NCBI RefSeq assembly: GCF_030852425.1 | Contig: NZ_NSDM01000001.1 | Location: 62,001 to 126,000 of the forward strand | Direction: 5' to 3' | Origin: Saccharothrix longispora | Lineage (GTDB): Bacteria; Actinomycetota; Actinomycetes; Mycobacteriales; Pseudonocardiaceae | DNA: 64,000 bases | Shown: piece after piece, positions 56,840 to 64,000 of the stretch | Layout: each line of letters starts with the position of its first letter | Position numbering within the stretch: the first letter of the stretch is position 1 | The notes under the pieces: generated by a model | Database searches by the model: none | What the model was told of the DNA's origin: nothing | What the model saw: the letters and a program-made list of their open reading frames with translations, nothing else | Position numbers and translations under genes: made by a program

Positions 56840-57655
56840 GTGAGCGGTTACTCGGCGAAGCAGGTGCTCGACCAGCTCGGCAGGCCCGGCCCGCACCCCG
56901 TGCTGCGCGGCGACCTCGCCCTGGTCGGGCTCCCCGGTCTGGTCTACACGCCCGCCTCCGGCCTCGGCCTGCCCGCGGTCGCGTTCGGGCACGGCTGGTT
57001 GCAGCCCGTCGAGCGCTACCGGGCGCTCCTGCGGCACCTCGCGTCCTGGGGCGTCGTGGCCGCCGCGCCCGGCACCCAGCGCGGTCCCCTGATGTCCGCC
57101 CGCCTGCTCTCCGGGAACCTGCGCACCACCCTCGACGTGCTCACCGGTGTCCGGCTCGGCGACGGCGGGATCAGCGTGGACACCGAGCGCCTGGCCGTGG
57201 CGGGGCACTCGATGGGCGGCGGGGCCGCCGTGCTGGCCGCCGCCGACGACAGCCGGGTGCGCGCGGTCGTGACGTTCGCCGCGTCCGAGACCCGACCGTC
57301 CGCACTGGACGCCGCCCGCCGCGTCACCGCCGCCGGCCTGCACCTGGCCGCCGGGGAGGACCGCATCGCGCCGCCCGTCGGGCACGCCGAGGCCATCGCC
57401 GACGCCTGGCAGGGCCCCGTGCAGCTGCGGTCGCTGCCCGACACCGGCCACCTCGGGTTCGCCGAGGGCAGGCACTGGAGCGAACTGCTCCTCGACGGCA
57501 AGGGCGAGCGGTCCACCCAGAGGATCGCGCGAGCGCTGACCACGGCGTTCCTGCTGCGCCTGCTGAAGGGCGAGAAGCAGTGGGACGCCCTGCTCGACCA
57601 CGACGTCAAGGGCGCCCGGCTCGACCACCAGCGCGGTCCGCTCGCCCGACGCTGA
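56840..57655 (+). CDS. Alpha/beta hydrolase of the dienelactone hydrolase/PET-hydrolase-like fold
   Basis: 271 residues without an obvious signal peptide. Oxyanion strand AVAFGHGWLQ, nucleophile VAGHSMGGGAAVLAA, acid Asp in AAGEDRIAPP and His in PDTGHLGFAEG. This resembles the chlorophyllase/cutinase-like hydrolases common in actinobacteria, but the missing export signal argues for a cytoplasmic ester substrate. GTG 56840 is set by the leaderless promoter. Divergent from glmS; a 16-bp terminator follows. Confidence 0.85.
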   Translation: MSGYSAKQVLDQLGRPGPHPVLRGDLALVGLPGLVYTPASGLGLPAVAFGHGWLQPVERYRALLRHLASWGVVAAAPGTQRGPLMSARLLSGNLRTTLDVLTGVRLGDGGISVDTERLAVAGHSMGGGAAVLAAADDSRVRAVVTFAASETRPSALDAARRVTAAGLHLAAGEDRIAPPVGHAEAIADAWQGPVQLRSLPDTGHLGFAEGRHWSELLLDGKGERSTQRIARALTTAFLLRLLKGEKQWDALLDHDVKGARLDHQRGPLARR

Positions 57656-57659
57656 ACGC

Positions 57660-57696
57660 GCGACGGCCCCGGTCCTCAGTGGACCGGGGCCGTCGC
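57660..57696. terminator. Bidirectional terminator after the hydrolase
   Basis: Perfect 16-bp stem (57660-57675 with 57681-57696) with loop TCAGT, between the hydrolase and the convergent three-gene operon. Confidence 0.88.
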
Positions 57697-57701
57697 GTGC
57701 C

Positions 57702-58166
57702 TCACGTCAACCAGCTCTGCCCGCCGAAGTCCTCGTCGTCCACCGGCGCGGGACGCCGGGGAGCCGGCCGCACCGCGGGCGGCGGCGGGGGCGGCGGAAC
57801 CGGGGCCGCCACCGCGGGGAACGGCGTGGTCGGGGGCGTCGGCGCGGGCGTGGTCCACGCGTTGCCCGGCGCCGGCGCCTCGTAGGTCGGCTCGTCGTCC
57901 TCGGCACCGAAGCGGAACTCGCCCGGCTTCTTCTCCGTGGCGGCCTGCGTGCCCCAACCGCCGGCGGCCTTCCGGCGCGCTTCGGTCTCCTCGATGCGCT
58001 CGACGACCTTCTGCGCGACCCGCCCCTGCTTCGAGAAGCTGTCGGCGGCCTGCTCCTTGGCCTCGCGCGAACGTCGTTCCCGCAGCTCACGCCGGTCCGC
58101 GTGCTCCCGCGAGATCTCGTCCAGGCGGCTCTTGGCCGCGGCCAACCTCTCCGACGCGACGCTCAT
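57702..58166 (-). CDS. Coiled-coil/Pro-rich protein, third gene of the ESAT-6-like operon
   Basis: 154 residues. The N-terminal 70 are charged and predicted coiled coil (LDEISREHADRRELRERRSR, QKVVERIEETEARRK); the C-terminal half is Pro/Ala-rich with a poly-Pro run and an acidic end (DDEDFGGQSWLT). No signal peptide or membrane segment. It overlaps the 947-residue gene by 4 bp. A chaperone or accessory role for its neighbours is plausible but only inferred from gene order. Confidence 0.75.
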   Translation of the reverse strand: MSVASERLAAAKSRLDEISREHADRRELRERRSREAKEQAADSFSKQGRVAQKVVERIEETEARRKAAGGWGTQAATEKKPGEFRFGAEDDEPTYEAPAPGNAWTTPAPTPPTTPFPAVAAPVPPPPPPPAVRPAPRRPAPVDDEDFGGQSWLT

Positions 58167-61006
58167 CGGCGCTCCTCACCCAGCACGCCCTGGACCCGGC
58201 TGAGGGCGACGTCGTCGTCGAACAGCGAGCCGGTCGTGCGCCACTGCCCGGGGCTGCTGCGCTCGTTGTCGCCGCCGCCGCCCTGCTGGCCGCCGGCGGC
58301 GGGCATCCCACCGGCCATGCCGCCCATCATGCCGCCGCCGACGGCCGAACCGGCCGGCTGGCCCGCGGTGCTGCCGTCGTGCATGGACGGCAGGGTCGCC
58401 GAACCGGCCTGCCCCGCCTGGGAGGCGTTGGTGTCCGCCGCCAGGCCCTGGTCGGCCGAGTTCGGGGCGCTCCACGTGCCGTCCGAACCGGACGACGAGC
58501 CGCCGAGCACCGAGTCGGCCCCGTTGAAGCCGCTCGGGCCGCCGCCGAGCACCGACGCGCCGGACGCGGACGTGGTGCCCTCGGTGTTGTACTGGCCGGG
58601 GCCGTCGAACGCGGGCCCGGCGACGAAGCCGCCACCACCGGGACCCCCGCCGAACCCGCCACCGCCGTCGAAACCGCCGGCGAAGCCCGGACCGCCGCCA
58701 CCGGGCAGCGGGACGCCGGCGGCGGGCGTGGGCGCACCCGAGGGCTCGGTGAAGCCGCCCGCGAACCCGCCGCCCCCGACCGCACCACCACCGGCCGCAC
58801 CACCACCGGCGACCGGCATCGGCGCGCCCTGGGGCTCGGTGAAGCCGCCGTCCGGAGCCGGCATCGCGACCGGCTCCGGCGCGGTGAAGGCGGGCGCGGG
58901 CTGACCGATCAGCGGCTCGGCCGGCGCGGGCATCGTGGTCACGTCGCCGGGCCGGTCCGCGCTCGGCAGGTCGGGCACGGCCGCCGCGTCCGAACCGGAG
59001 TCCGGGGTGTCCTCGCCGAACTCCACGCCGTACTGCTCCGGCGACCCGTCGCCGTCGTCCACGGTCAGGTTGATCTCACCGGTCAGCGGGTCGACCTCGG
59101 CCGTGATGGCCAGGCCGTCCAGCTCGATCAGCGCCTTGCCGTCCGCGCCGGCCTCGATCGGGATGGCACCGTCCGCGCCCGCTCGGCCGCCGTCCTCGCC
59201 CGCGGCGAACAGGGCACTGGCCGCGCCGGCCTGCGCCCCGCCCGGCACGCCGGCACCGGACGCCGGGGTCGCGCCCGCCGGCGCGCCGGCCGGCGCCGCG
59301 CCGCCGTTCTGGCCCATCAGGGCCTTCAGCGCGTCGGGGTTGTCGCTGAAGTCGACGTCGTAGGTCTTCGGCTCGCTCTGCGGCGTGTCGACGGTGATCC
59401 TCACGTGGCCGTTCGCGTCCGGCTCGGTGATCTTGATCTCGTTGTCGCCGCTCTTGATGGTGACGGTCTCGGGGTTCTCCTCCTCGCCCTTGAGGCCGTC
59501 GGGCTCACCGCCCTGCTGGTCGTCCGGCTTGCCGTCGCCGTCGAGGTCGTCGGGCTTGCCGTCCCCGTCGGTGTCCCCCGGGACCTTGATCTCGTCGGGC
59601 TTGCCGTCGCCGTCCTTGTCGAGCGGGTTCTCCGGCTTCGGGATCTCCGGCATGGCACCGCCACCGCCGCTCCCGCTGCCGCCACCGGGCATGCCGCCAC
59701 CGGGCATGCCGCCACCGGGCATGCCGCCACCGGGCATGCCGCCGCCGGGCATGCCGCCGCCGCCCGACCCCGTGCCGCCGCCCGACCCCGTGCCGCCGCC
59801 ACCGGTGCCGCCACCCCCGCCGGTGCCGTCGCCGCCCGTGCCGGTGCCGTCGTCACCCTGCCCCGACGAGGGCTCGGGGAACGGGCTCTCGAACTCGGCC
59901 ATGTAGTTGGCGAGCGTGTCCCACTGCGCGTCGACGGAGGTCTTCGTCTCCGCGCAGCACTGCTTGAACTGCTCGTAGAGGCCCCAGAACTCGGTGTTGA
60001 ACGAGTCCCTGATCCACTTCTTGCACTGGTTGATCGCGTAGTCGCGGTTCTCGTCGTTCAGCGAGCAGTCGTCGGAGTGGATGCGGTCCGCGATGTTGCT
60101 GCCGGTCTTCGAGTCGACCCAGCCCGCGATCTCCAGCACCCGGTCCTTGGAGTAGTCGCCCTCGCCGCGCGCGAACGAGACGACCTTCTCCGCCATGAAC
60201 GTGTCCGCCTGGCCGATCTGCTCCCGGTACATGCCGAGCACCTCGTCGGCCTTGCCCTTGCACAGCTCGTACACGCCGCTGACGGCGGTGCGGGTCAGCT
60301 CGGCGGCCCCGTTCAGGGCGTCACCCAGTTCGGTGATCTTCGGCACGATGTCGCCGCTGTAGTGCTCCCGCGACGCCTGGGACGCCGCACCGTCCCACTC
60401 GCCGTACAGGGCGTTGAGCTGCGTGTCCACGTCCGACTTCATCTCGTCGACGCGGGACTTCGCGCTGCTGAACTCGTCGGCCTCCATGAGCAGCTTGTGG
60501 AAGTTGATCCCCCGCTGCTCGTCGTACGGCTTGTTGACGTGCTCGGCCATGTTCAGCGAGTGCGTGTTGCCGACGCAGTCGCCGGGCCGGTTGTTCCAGA
60601 TGGGCTCGAACTTCTCGAAGACCTTCAGGCCCGCCTTGCCCGCGTCGAACAGCTCGTCGGACAGCTTCACACCGGTGCCGGCCGAGGTGGGGGCCTGCGA
60701 GCCGTCCAGGGACGCCTGCCCGTCCTCGACCGCCTTGGTCTGCTCGCGGGAGTTGTAGCTGTTGGACTCGCCCTCGGCCTTGGCCTCGTCGTAGCGGCTC
60801 TGGAGCCCGTTGTCCGCGGACGCGCCGTCGCCCCAGTTCCAGAAGCTGGAGGTGTCGTAGCGGTCCTTGTAGGCGTTGGCGTCGTCGGGGATGTTCCACG
60901 GCGCGGTGTCGGAGACGTAGGCGTGCATCAGCTCCGCCTTCTTGTCCTCCGACACGTTCGGGTCGTCGAGGACCGCCTTGACGTCGTCCCAGCTCGGCGT
61001 CGCCAT
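58163..61006 (-). CDS. Large repeat-rich putative type VII secretion substrate (Rv3439c position)
   Basis: 947 residues. A helical N-terminal region (1-390) contains an ESX/WXG-like helical pair (VDTQLNALYGEWDGAASQAS, about 190-215). Next come Gly-rich linkers with five or six GGGMP units, then three DxDGDGKPD motifs (calcium-binding, thrombospondin-3-like), two short beta domains (VTIKSGDNEIKITEP; IELDGLAITAEVDPLTGEIN), a long Gly/Pro/Ala region and a C-terminal motif GSLFDDDVALSRVQGVL. Low-complexity surface architecture. ATG overlaps the stop of the 100-residue gene (TGATG). No secretion is demonstrated. Confidence 0.78.
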   Translation of the reverse strand: MATPSWDDVKAVLDDPNVSEDKKAELMHAYVSDTAPWNIPDDANAYKDRYDTSSFWNWGDGASADNGLQSRYDEAKAEGESNSYNSREQTKAVEDGQASLDGSQAPTSAGTGVKLSDELFDAGKAGLKVFEKFEPIWNNRPGDCVGNTHSLNMAEHVNKPYDEQRGINFHKLLMEADEFSSAKSRVDEMKSDVDTQLNALYGEWDGAASQASREHYSGDIVPKITELGDALNGAAELTRTAVSGVYELCKGKADEVLGMYREQIGQADTFMAEKVVSFARGEGDYSKDRVLEIAGWVDSKTGSNIADRIHSDDCSLNDENRDYAINQCKKWIRDSFNTEFWGLYEQFKQCCAETKTSVDAQWDTLANYMAEFESPFPEPSSGQGDDGTGTGGDGTGGGGGTGGGGTGSGGGTGSGGGGMPGGGMPGGGMPGGGMPGGGMPGGGSGSGGGGAMPEIPKPENPLDKDGDGKPDEIKVPGDTDGDGKPDDLDGDGKPDDQQGGEPDGLKGEEENPETVTIKSGDNEIKITEPDANGHVRITVDTPQSEPKTYDVDFSDNPDALKALMGQNGGAAPAGAPAGATPASGAGVPGGAQAGAASALFAAGEDGGRAGADGAIPIEAGADGKALIELDGLAITAEVDPLTGEINLTVDDGDGSPEQYGVEFGEDTPDSGSDAAAVPDLPSADRPGDVTTMPAPAEPLIGQPAPAFTAPEPVAMPAPDGGFTEPQGAPMPVAGGGAAGGGAVGGGGFAGGFTEPSGAPTPAAGVPLPGGGGPGFAGGFDGGGGFGGGPGGGGFVAGPAFDGPGQYNTEGTTSASGASVLGGGPSGFNGADSVLGGSSSGSDGTWSAPNSADQGLAADTNASQAGQAGSATLPSMHDGSTAGQPAGSAVGGGMMGGMAGGMPAAGGQQGGGGDNERSSPGQWRTTGSLFDDDVALSRVQGVLGEERR
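59685..59759. repeat. 15-bp tandem repeat, five copies, encoding GGGMP
   Basis: CCGGGCATGCCGCCA repeated five times head to tail (the last two with third-position changes) inside the 947-residue gene. It looks like a coding minisatellite, not CRISPR: there are no spacers. Confidence 0.85.
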
Positions 61007-61308
61007 CAGTACTGGCTCCCCACGTTGCCCGCGTTGGTGGACTCGACGTCGTCGTAGGTCGCGGCGCCGGAGCCGATCTTCCCGGCGAACCCGGCCAGCA
61101 CGCCGGTCATGTTCGCGATGCCCTTGCCGAAGTTGTCGATCCCCGTCTTGTACTTGGCGAAGTGCTGCTGGTGCGCCTCGCCGAAGTCGCGGGAGATCGT
61201 CTCGGTCTGGCCGACCTTCTTCAGCTCGTCGGCCGTGTCCTTGGCGGCGTCGGAAATGCCCTTCGAGGCCTTACGCATCGCCTCGGTACTGGTGCCGTAA
61301 CCGGCCAC
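61006..61308 (-). CDS. ESAT-6/WXG100-sized putative secreted protein (Rv3440c position)
   Basis: 100 residues, helical and size-matched to the WXG100 superfamily. A central FGKGIANMTG turn stands where WXG would be, between helices KGISDAAKDTADELKKV and the C-terminal half. YDDVE near the C-terminus fits the general type VII export signal YxxxD/E. GTG 61308 has GGGGAG about 9 nt upstream. It is first in an operon with the 947- and 154-residue genes. Assignment as a secreted partner rests on size, motif and position. Confidence 0.7.
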   Translation of the reverse strand: MAGYGTSTEAMRKASKGISDAAKDTADELKKVGQTETISRDFGEAHQQHFAKYKTGIDNFGKGIANMTGVLAGFAGKIGSGAATYDDVESTNAGNVGSQY

Positions 61309-61465
61309 GGCGATCCACTCCCCTCCGTGGCACGACGGCCACGACCCTCTCAACCGACTCGCCCGGTACGACGCGGGCGTGCGGCTCGTGGTTCCCATCG
61401 TGGCAGCTCGCGCGGCTGCCCGGACACCTTTCCGGTCTCGTCGCACGCGTGGGCGACCGGGCTGG

Positions 61466-61699
61466 TCAGCCCTGCCGGGGCGGCTGCGGCGGCTGACCGG
61501 GCGGGTACGGCGGTGGGCCGTGCGGCGGGCCGGCCTGCGGCGGGCCGTACGGTTGCCCGTAGGGCTGACCGGGGTGCCCGTGCGGCGGCCGGGGACCGGG
61601 CCTGTTCCGGCCCTTCTTCACCAGCACCACCACGAGCACGACGACGGCGATCACCACCAGCGCGATGATCGCCATCGAGGCGTAGCCGAACCGCACCAT
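61466..61699 (-). CDS. Small single-pass membrane protein with Pro/Gly-rich tail
   Basis: 77 residues: a hydrophobic helix (about 8-27) with KKGRNR stop-transfer residues, then a GQPYGQPYGPP-type Pro/Gly/Tyr/Gln-rich tail. ATG 61699 has GGGGG 5 nt upstream; an upstream reading to 61744 overlaps glmM. It lies 22 bp after glmM and is likely co-transcribed. No family recognised. Confidence 0.75.
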   Translation of the reverse strand: MVRFGYASMAIIALVVIAVVVLVVVLVKKGRNRPGPRPPHGHPGQPYGQPYGPPQAGPPHGPPPYPPGQPPQPPRQG

Positions 61700-61721
61700 G
61701 CGGACCCCCGGGCGTGAGGCG

Positions 61722-63056
61722 TCAGTGCACCGAGGAAACCACACCGGCGAGGCGCTGCGCGGCGGACTCGGCCAGCTCGTGCGTCGCCGCCTCCACCATC
61801 ACCCGGACCAGCTGCTCGGTGCCCGACGGGCGCAGCAGCACCCGACCGGTGTCGCCCAGCTCGGCCTCCACGGCGGCCACGGCCTCCTTCACGGCGGCGT
61901 CCGTCGCCACCGCGGCCTTGTCGGCCACGACGACGTTCAGCAGCACCTGCGGCAGCCGGTGCATCACCGACGCCAGCTCGGCCAGCGGCTTGCCCGTCTC
62001 GGCCATGCGGGCCATCAGGCGCAGCGCGGTCAGCAGGCCGTCGCCGGTGGTGGCGTGCGCGGGCAGGATGACGTGGCCGGACTGCTCGCCGCCGAGGGCG
62101 AACCCGCCCGCGCGCAGCTCCTCCAGCACGTACCGGTCGCCCACCGCCGTGGTCCTCAGGGCGATGCCGTGCTCGCGCATCGCGATGTGCAGGCCCAGGT
62201 TGCTCATGACGGTGGCGACCAGCGTGTCGTCGGTCAGCTCACCGGATTCCTTCATGCCCAGCGCCAGCACGGCCATCACCTGGTCGCCGTCCAGGTCGTT
62301 GCCGTCGGCGTCGACCGCCACGCAGCGGTCCGCGTCACCGTCGTGCGCGATGCCGAGGTCCGCGCCGTGCTCCACGACGGCGGCGCGCAGCAGCGCCACG
62401 TGGTTCGACCCGACGCCGTCGTTGATGTTCAGGCCGTTCGGCGCGCAGTGCATCTCCACGACCTCGGCGCCCGCGCGGCGGTAGGCGTCCGGCGCGGCGA
62501 CGGACGCGGCGCCGTGCGCGCAGTCCACGACGACCTTCAGGCCGTCGAGCCGGTGCGGCGTCACCTTGACCAGGTGCTGCACGTACTGGCCCTCGGCGTC
62601 CTCGATGTCGCGGACCCGGCCGATGCCGGCGCCGGTCGGGCGGTGCGGGCGCTCGCCCATCTTCTGCTCGATCTCGTCCTCGACCGCGTCGGGCAGCTTG
62701 TGCCCGCCCGCGGCGAAGAGCTTGATGCCGTTGTCGGGCATCGGGTTGTGCGACGCGGAGATCATCACGCCGACGTCGGCGCCCAGCGCGGCCACCAGGT
62801 GGGCCACGGCCGGCGTGGGCAGCACGCCCGCGCGCAGCACGTCCGCACCCGCCGACGTGAGACCCGCCACCACGGCCGCCTCCAGCATCTCGCCGCTGGC
62901 GCGCGGGTCCCTGCCGACCACGGCGACCGGCCGGTGCGACCGGTCGTGCTCGGCCAGCACGCGCGCCGCGGAAGCGGCCAGCGACAGCGCCAGCTCGGGG
63001 GTCAGGTCCGCGTTGGCGAGACCGCGTACGCCGTCGGTACCGAACAGGCGGGGCAT
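61722..63056 (-). CDS. glmM: Phosphoglucosamine mutase
   Basis: 444 residues, the second UDP-GlcNAc step after GlmS. N-terminal [15 protein letters not shown], catalytic phospho-Ser in [15 protein letters not shown], metal-binding [16 protein letters not shown] and C-terminal [14 protein letters not shown]. The ATG has GGAGGT about 11 nt upstream. It follows rpsI by 154 bp and a terminator, as in other actinobacteria. Confidence 0.97.
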   Translation of the reverse strand: MPRLFGTDGVRGLANADLTPELALSLAASAARVLAEHDRSHRPVAVVGRDPRASGEMLEAAVVAGLTSAGADVLRAGVLPTPAVAHLVAALGADVGVMISASHNPMPDNGIKLFAAGGHKLPDAVEDEIEQKMGERPHRPTGAGIGRVRDIEDAEGQYVQHLVKVTPHRLDGLKVVVDCAHGAASVAAPDAYRRAGAEVVEMHCAPNGLNINDGVGSNHVALLRAAVVEHGADLGIAHDGDADRCVAVDADGNDLDGDQVMAVLALGMKESGELTDDTLVATVMSNLGLHIAMREHGIALRTTAVGDRYVLEELRAGGFALGGEQSGHVILPAHATTGDGLLTALRLMARMAETGKPLAELASVMHRLPQVLLNVVVADKAAVATDAAVKEAVAAVEAELGDTGRVLLRPSGTEQLVRVMVEAATHELAESAAQRLAGVVSSVH

Positions 63057-63134
63057 GATCGCCGTGACCTCCACGTGAAGTGCGCAACACTGGGCTGGCG
63101 GAACGGACTGGCAGGACTCTCGCTGGAAAAAACA

Positions 63135-63184
63135 CCGCGGGAGCAGCAGTTCGACGAAGAACGAAGAACTGGCTGCTCCCGCGG
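63135..63184. terminator. Terminator downstream of rpsI
   Basis: Long stem pairing 63135-63152 with 63166-63184 (one bulged G) around a 13-nt purine-rich loop; 27 bases past the rpsI stop. Confidence 0.75.
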
Positions 63185-63210
63185 GGTGGTGCTCGCGGAC
63201 CCGGGTGGGG

Positions 63211-63840
63211 TCAGCGCTTGCTGTACTGAGGCGCCTTGCGGGCCTTCTTCAGACCGTACTTCTTCCGCTCCTTGACCCGCGGGTCACGGGTGAGGAAGCC
63301 GGCCTTCTTCAGCACCGGGCGGTCCTCGGAGTCGACGGCGATCAGCGCACGCGCGATCGCGAGGCGCAGCGCACCGGCCTGGCCGGTGGTGCCGCCGCCG
63401 CGCAGGGTCGCGATGACGTCGAACGTCTCCGGCTTCTCCGTCGTCACCAGGGGCTCGCGGATGAGCTGCTGGTGCACCTTGTTCGGGAAGTAGTCGTCCA
63501 TCGACTTCCCGTTCAGGGTGAACTTGCCGGTGCCGGGGAGGAGCCGCACGCGGACGATCGCCTGCTTGCGGCGGCCGACGGTCTGCGCGAGGTGGTGCGC
63601 ACCCGCGTTCAGGGTGTGGCGCACGACGGGCGCGGCGTCGGTGTCCTCGGCGCCCTCGGCGTCGGCGTCACCCTCCGCCTCGACGGCGTCGGTGTCCTCG
63701 GCGTCGGTGGCCTCCGTGGCGTCGGCCTCGGTGCCCTCGACAGCCTCGGGGGCGGTCTCGTCGGCGTCGGTCTCGACGGCGTCGAGCTCGGCCTCAGGGG
63801 TCGTCACGTCGGTGTCCTCGGTCTGCTGCGGCTCGGTCAC
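63211..63840 (-). CDS. rpsI: 30S ribosomal protein S9 with long acidic N-terminal extension
   Basis: 209 residues, against about 130 for E. coli S9. The conserved S9 domain begins at about residue 78 ([19 protein letters not shown]) and ends with [12 protein letters not shown], whose tail reaches the P site. The first 75 residues are highly acidic (repeats of T-D-A-E-D type) and rich in Ala/Glu/Asp/Thr. GTG 63840 overlaps the rplM stop by 4 bp, supporting this start. The extension's role is unknown. Confidence 0.95.
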   Translation of the reverse strand: MTEPQQTEDTDVTTPEAELDAVETDADETAPEAVEGTEADATEATDAEDTDAVEAEGDADAEGAEDTDAAPVVRHTLNAGAHHLAQTVGRRKQAIVRVRLLPGTGKFTLNGKSMDDYFPNKVHQQLIREPLVTTEKPETFDVIATLRGGGTTGQAGALRLAIARALIAVDSEDRPVLKKAGFLTRDPRVKERKKYGLKKARKAPQYSKR

Positions 63841-64000
63841 TGGCCGACCTTCTTGATCTCGTACGGCTGCGGCTGCTGCGCAGCGTGCGGGTGGTTCGGG
63901 CCCGTGTAGACCTTGAGCTTGCCCGCCATCGCGCGGCCGAGGCGGTTCTTGGGCAGCATGCCCTTGATCGCCTTCTCGACCAGCCGGTCGGCGCGGGTGT
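63837..64000 (-). CDS. rplM: 50S ribosomal protein L13, C-terminal part (cut by window end)
   Basis: The last 53 residues are visible: [40 protein letters not shown] and PYEIKKVGQ. The family end is intact; the 5' part lies beyond the window. Operon with rpsI, overlapping by 4 bp. In mycobacteria the ESX-4 cluster follows on this side. Confidence 0.96.
   Translation of the reverse strand, partial: TRADRLVEKAIKGMLPKNRLGRAMAGKLKVYTGPNHPHAAQQPQPYEIKKVGQ

Noticed and set aside
59685..59759. Regular 15-bp repeats as a possible CRISPR
   Set aside because: Units are contiguous, without spacers, and in frame with a protein repeat.
57702..61308. A complete type VII secretion system in the window
   Set aside because: No EccB, EccC, EccD or mycosin is present; only candidate substrates are seen.

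Overview
High-GC actinobacterial chromosome segment, about 60 protein genes, no rRNA, tRNA, phage, IS element or CRISPR array recognised. The order choD-guaB3-guaB-DUF5319-rsdA-sigD, then whiB-groEL-groES-tsaD-rimI-tsaB-tsaE-alr-nnr-glmS and glmM-rpsI-rplM matches, from memory, the Mycobacterium tuberculosis Rv3409c-Rv3443c region. A BldM-like regulator beside WhiB and SigD, an SsgB-like protein and very high GC3 point to a filamentous actinomycete, most likely Pseudonocardiaceae (Saccharothrix/Actinosynnema/Lentzea-like). That placement is inference.

Layout. 0-10.7 kb: sucCD, a large polytopic membrane protein, a secreted M23 peptidase behind a long leader, a decayed HxlR regulator, pcrA, a chorismate mutase behind what looks like a Phe/Tyr attenuator, an HDAC-fold protein and a small membrane protein. 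10.9-21.2 kb: an envelope-signalling island with three single-pass proteins, three PknB-type Ser/Thr kinases and an SsgB-like division protein, interrupted by a LysR/EamA pair. Four of its membrane proteins appear to share one small extracytoplasmic domain. 21.2-24.7 kb: LuxR response regulator, PspC-type sensor kinase and divergent PspC/LiaF-like protein, resembling EsrISR. 24.7-32.3 kb: guaA, a phosphotransferase, an aldehyde dehydrogenase, a TetR/SDR/P450 unit with a perfect palindromic operator (the P450 is broken), and a metallo-beta-lactamase-fold protein.

32.3-47.2 kb: the conserved block choD, guaB3, guaB, DUF5319, rsdA, sigD, bldM-like, MerR, whiB, groESL with CIRCE, and the t6A genes tsaD-rimI-tsaB. 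47.3-50.5 kb: a plus-strand cassette (MerR, thioredoxin, MatB-like ligase, carboxyltransferase) separates tsaB from tsaE. 50.5-56.7 kb: tsaE, an alpha/beta hydrolase, alr, nnr and glmS, with overlapping or close junctions. 57.7-61.3 kb: a three-gene operon encoding an ESAT-6-sized protein, a 947-residue repeat-rich protein and a coiled-coil/Pro-rich protein, in the position of Rv3440c-Rv3439c and near where ESX-4 would be expected beyond the window. The end carries glmM, rpsI with a long acidic extension, and the 3' part of rplM.

Two features recur. Many genes begin at a GTG or ATG placed 6-8 nt after a TANNNT-type -10 box, which suggests leaderless transcripts. Two intergenic regions carry the same family of short inverted repeats.
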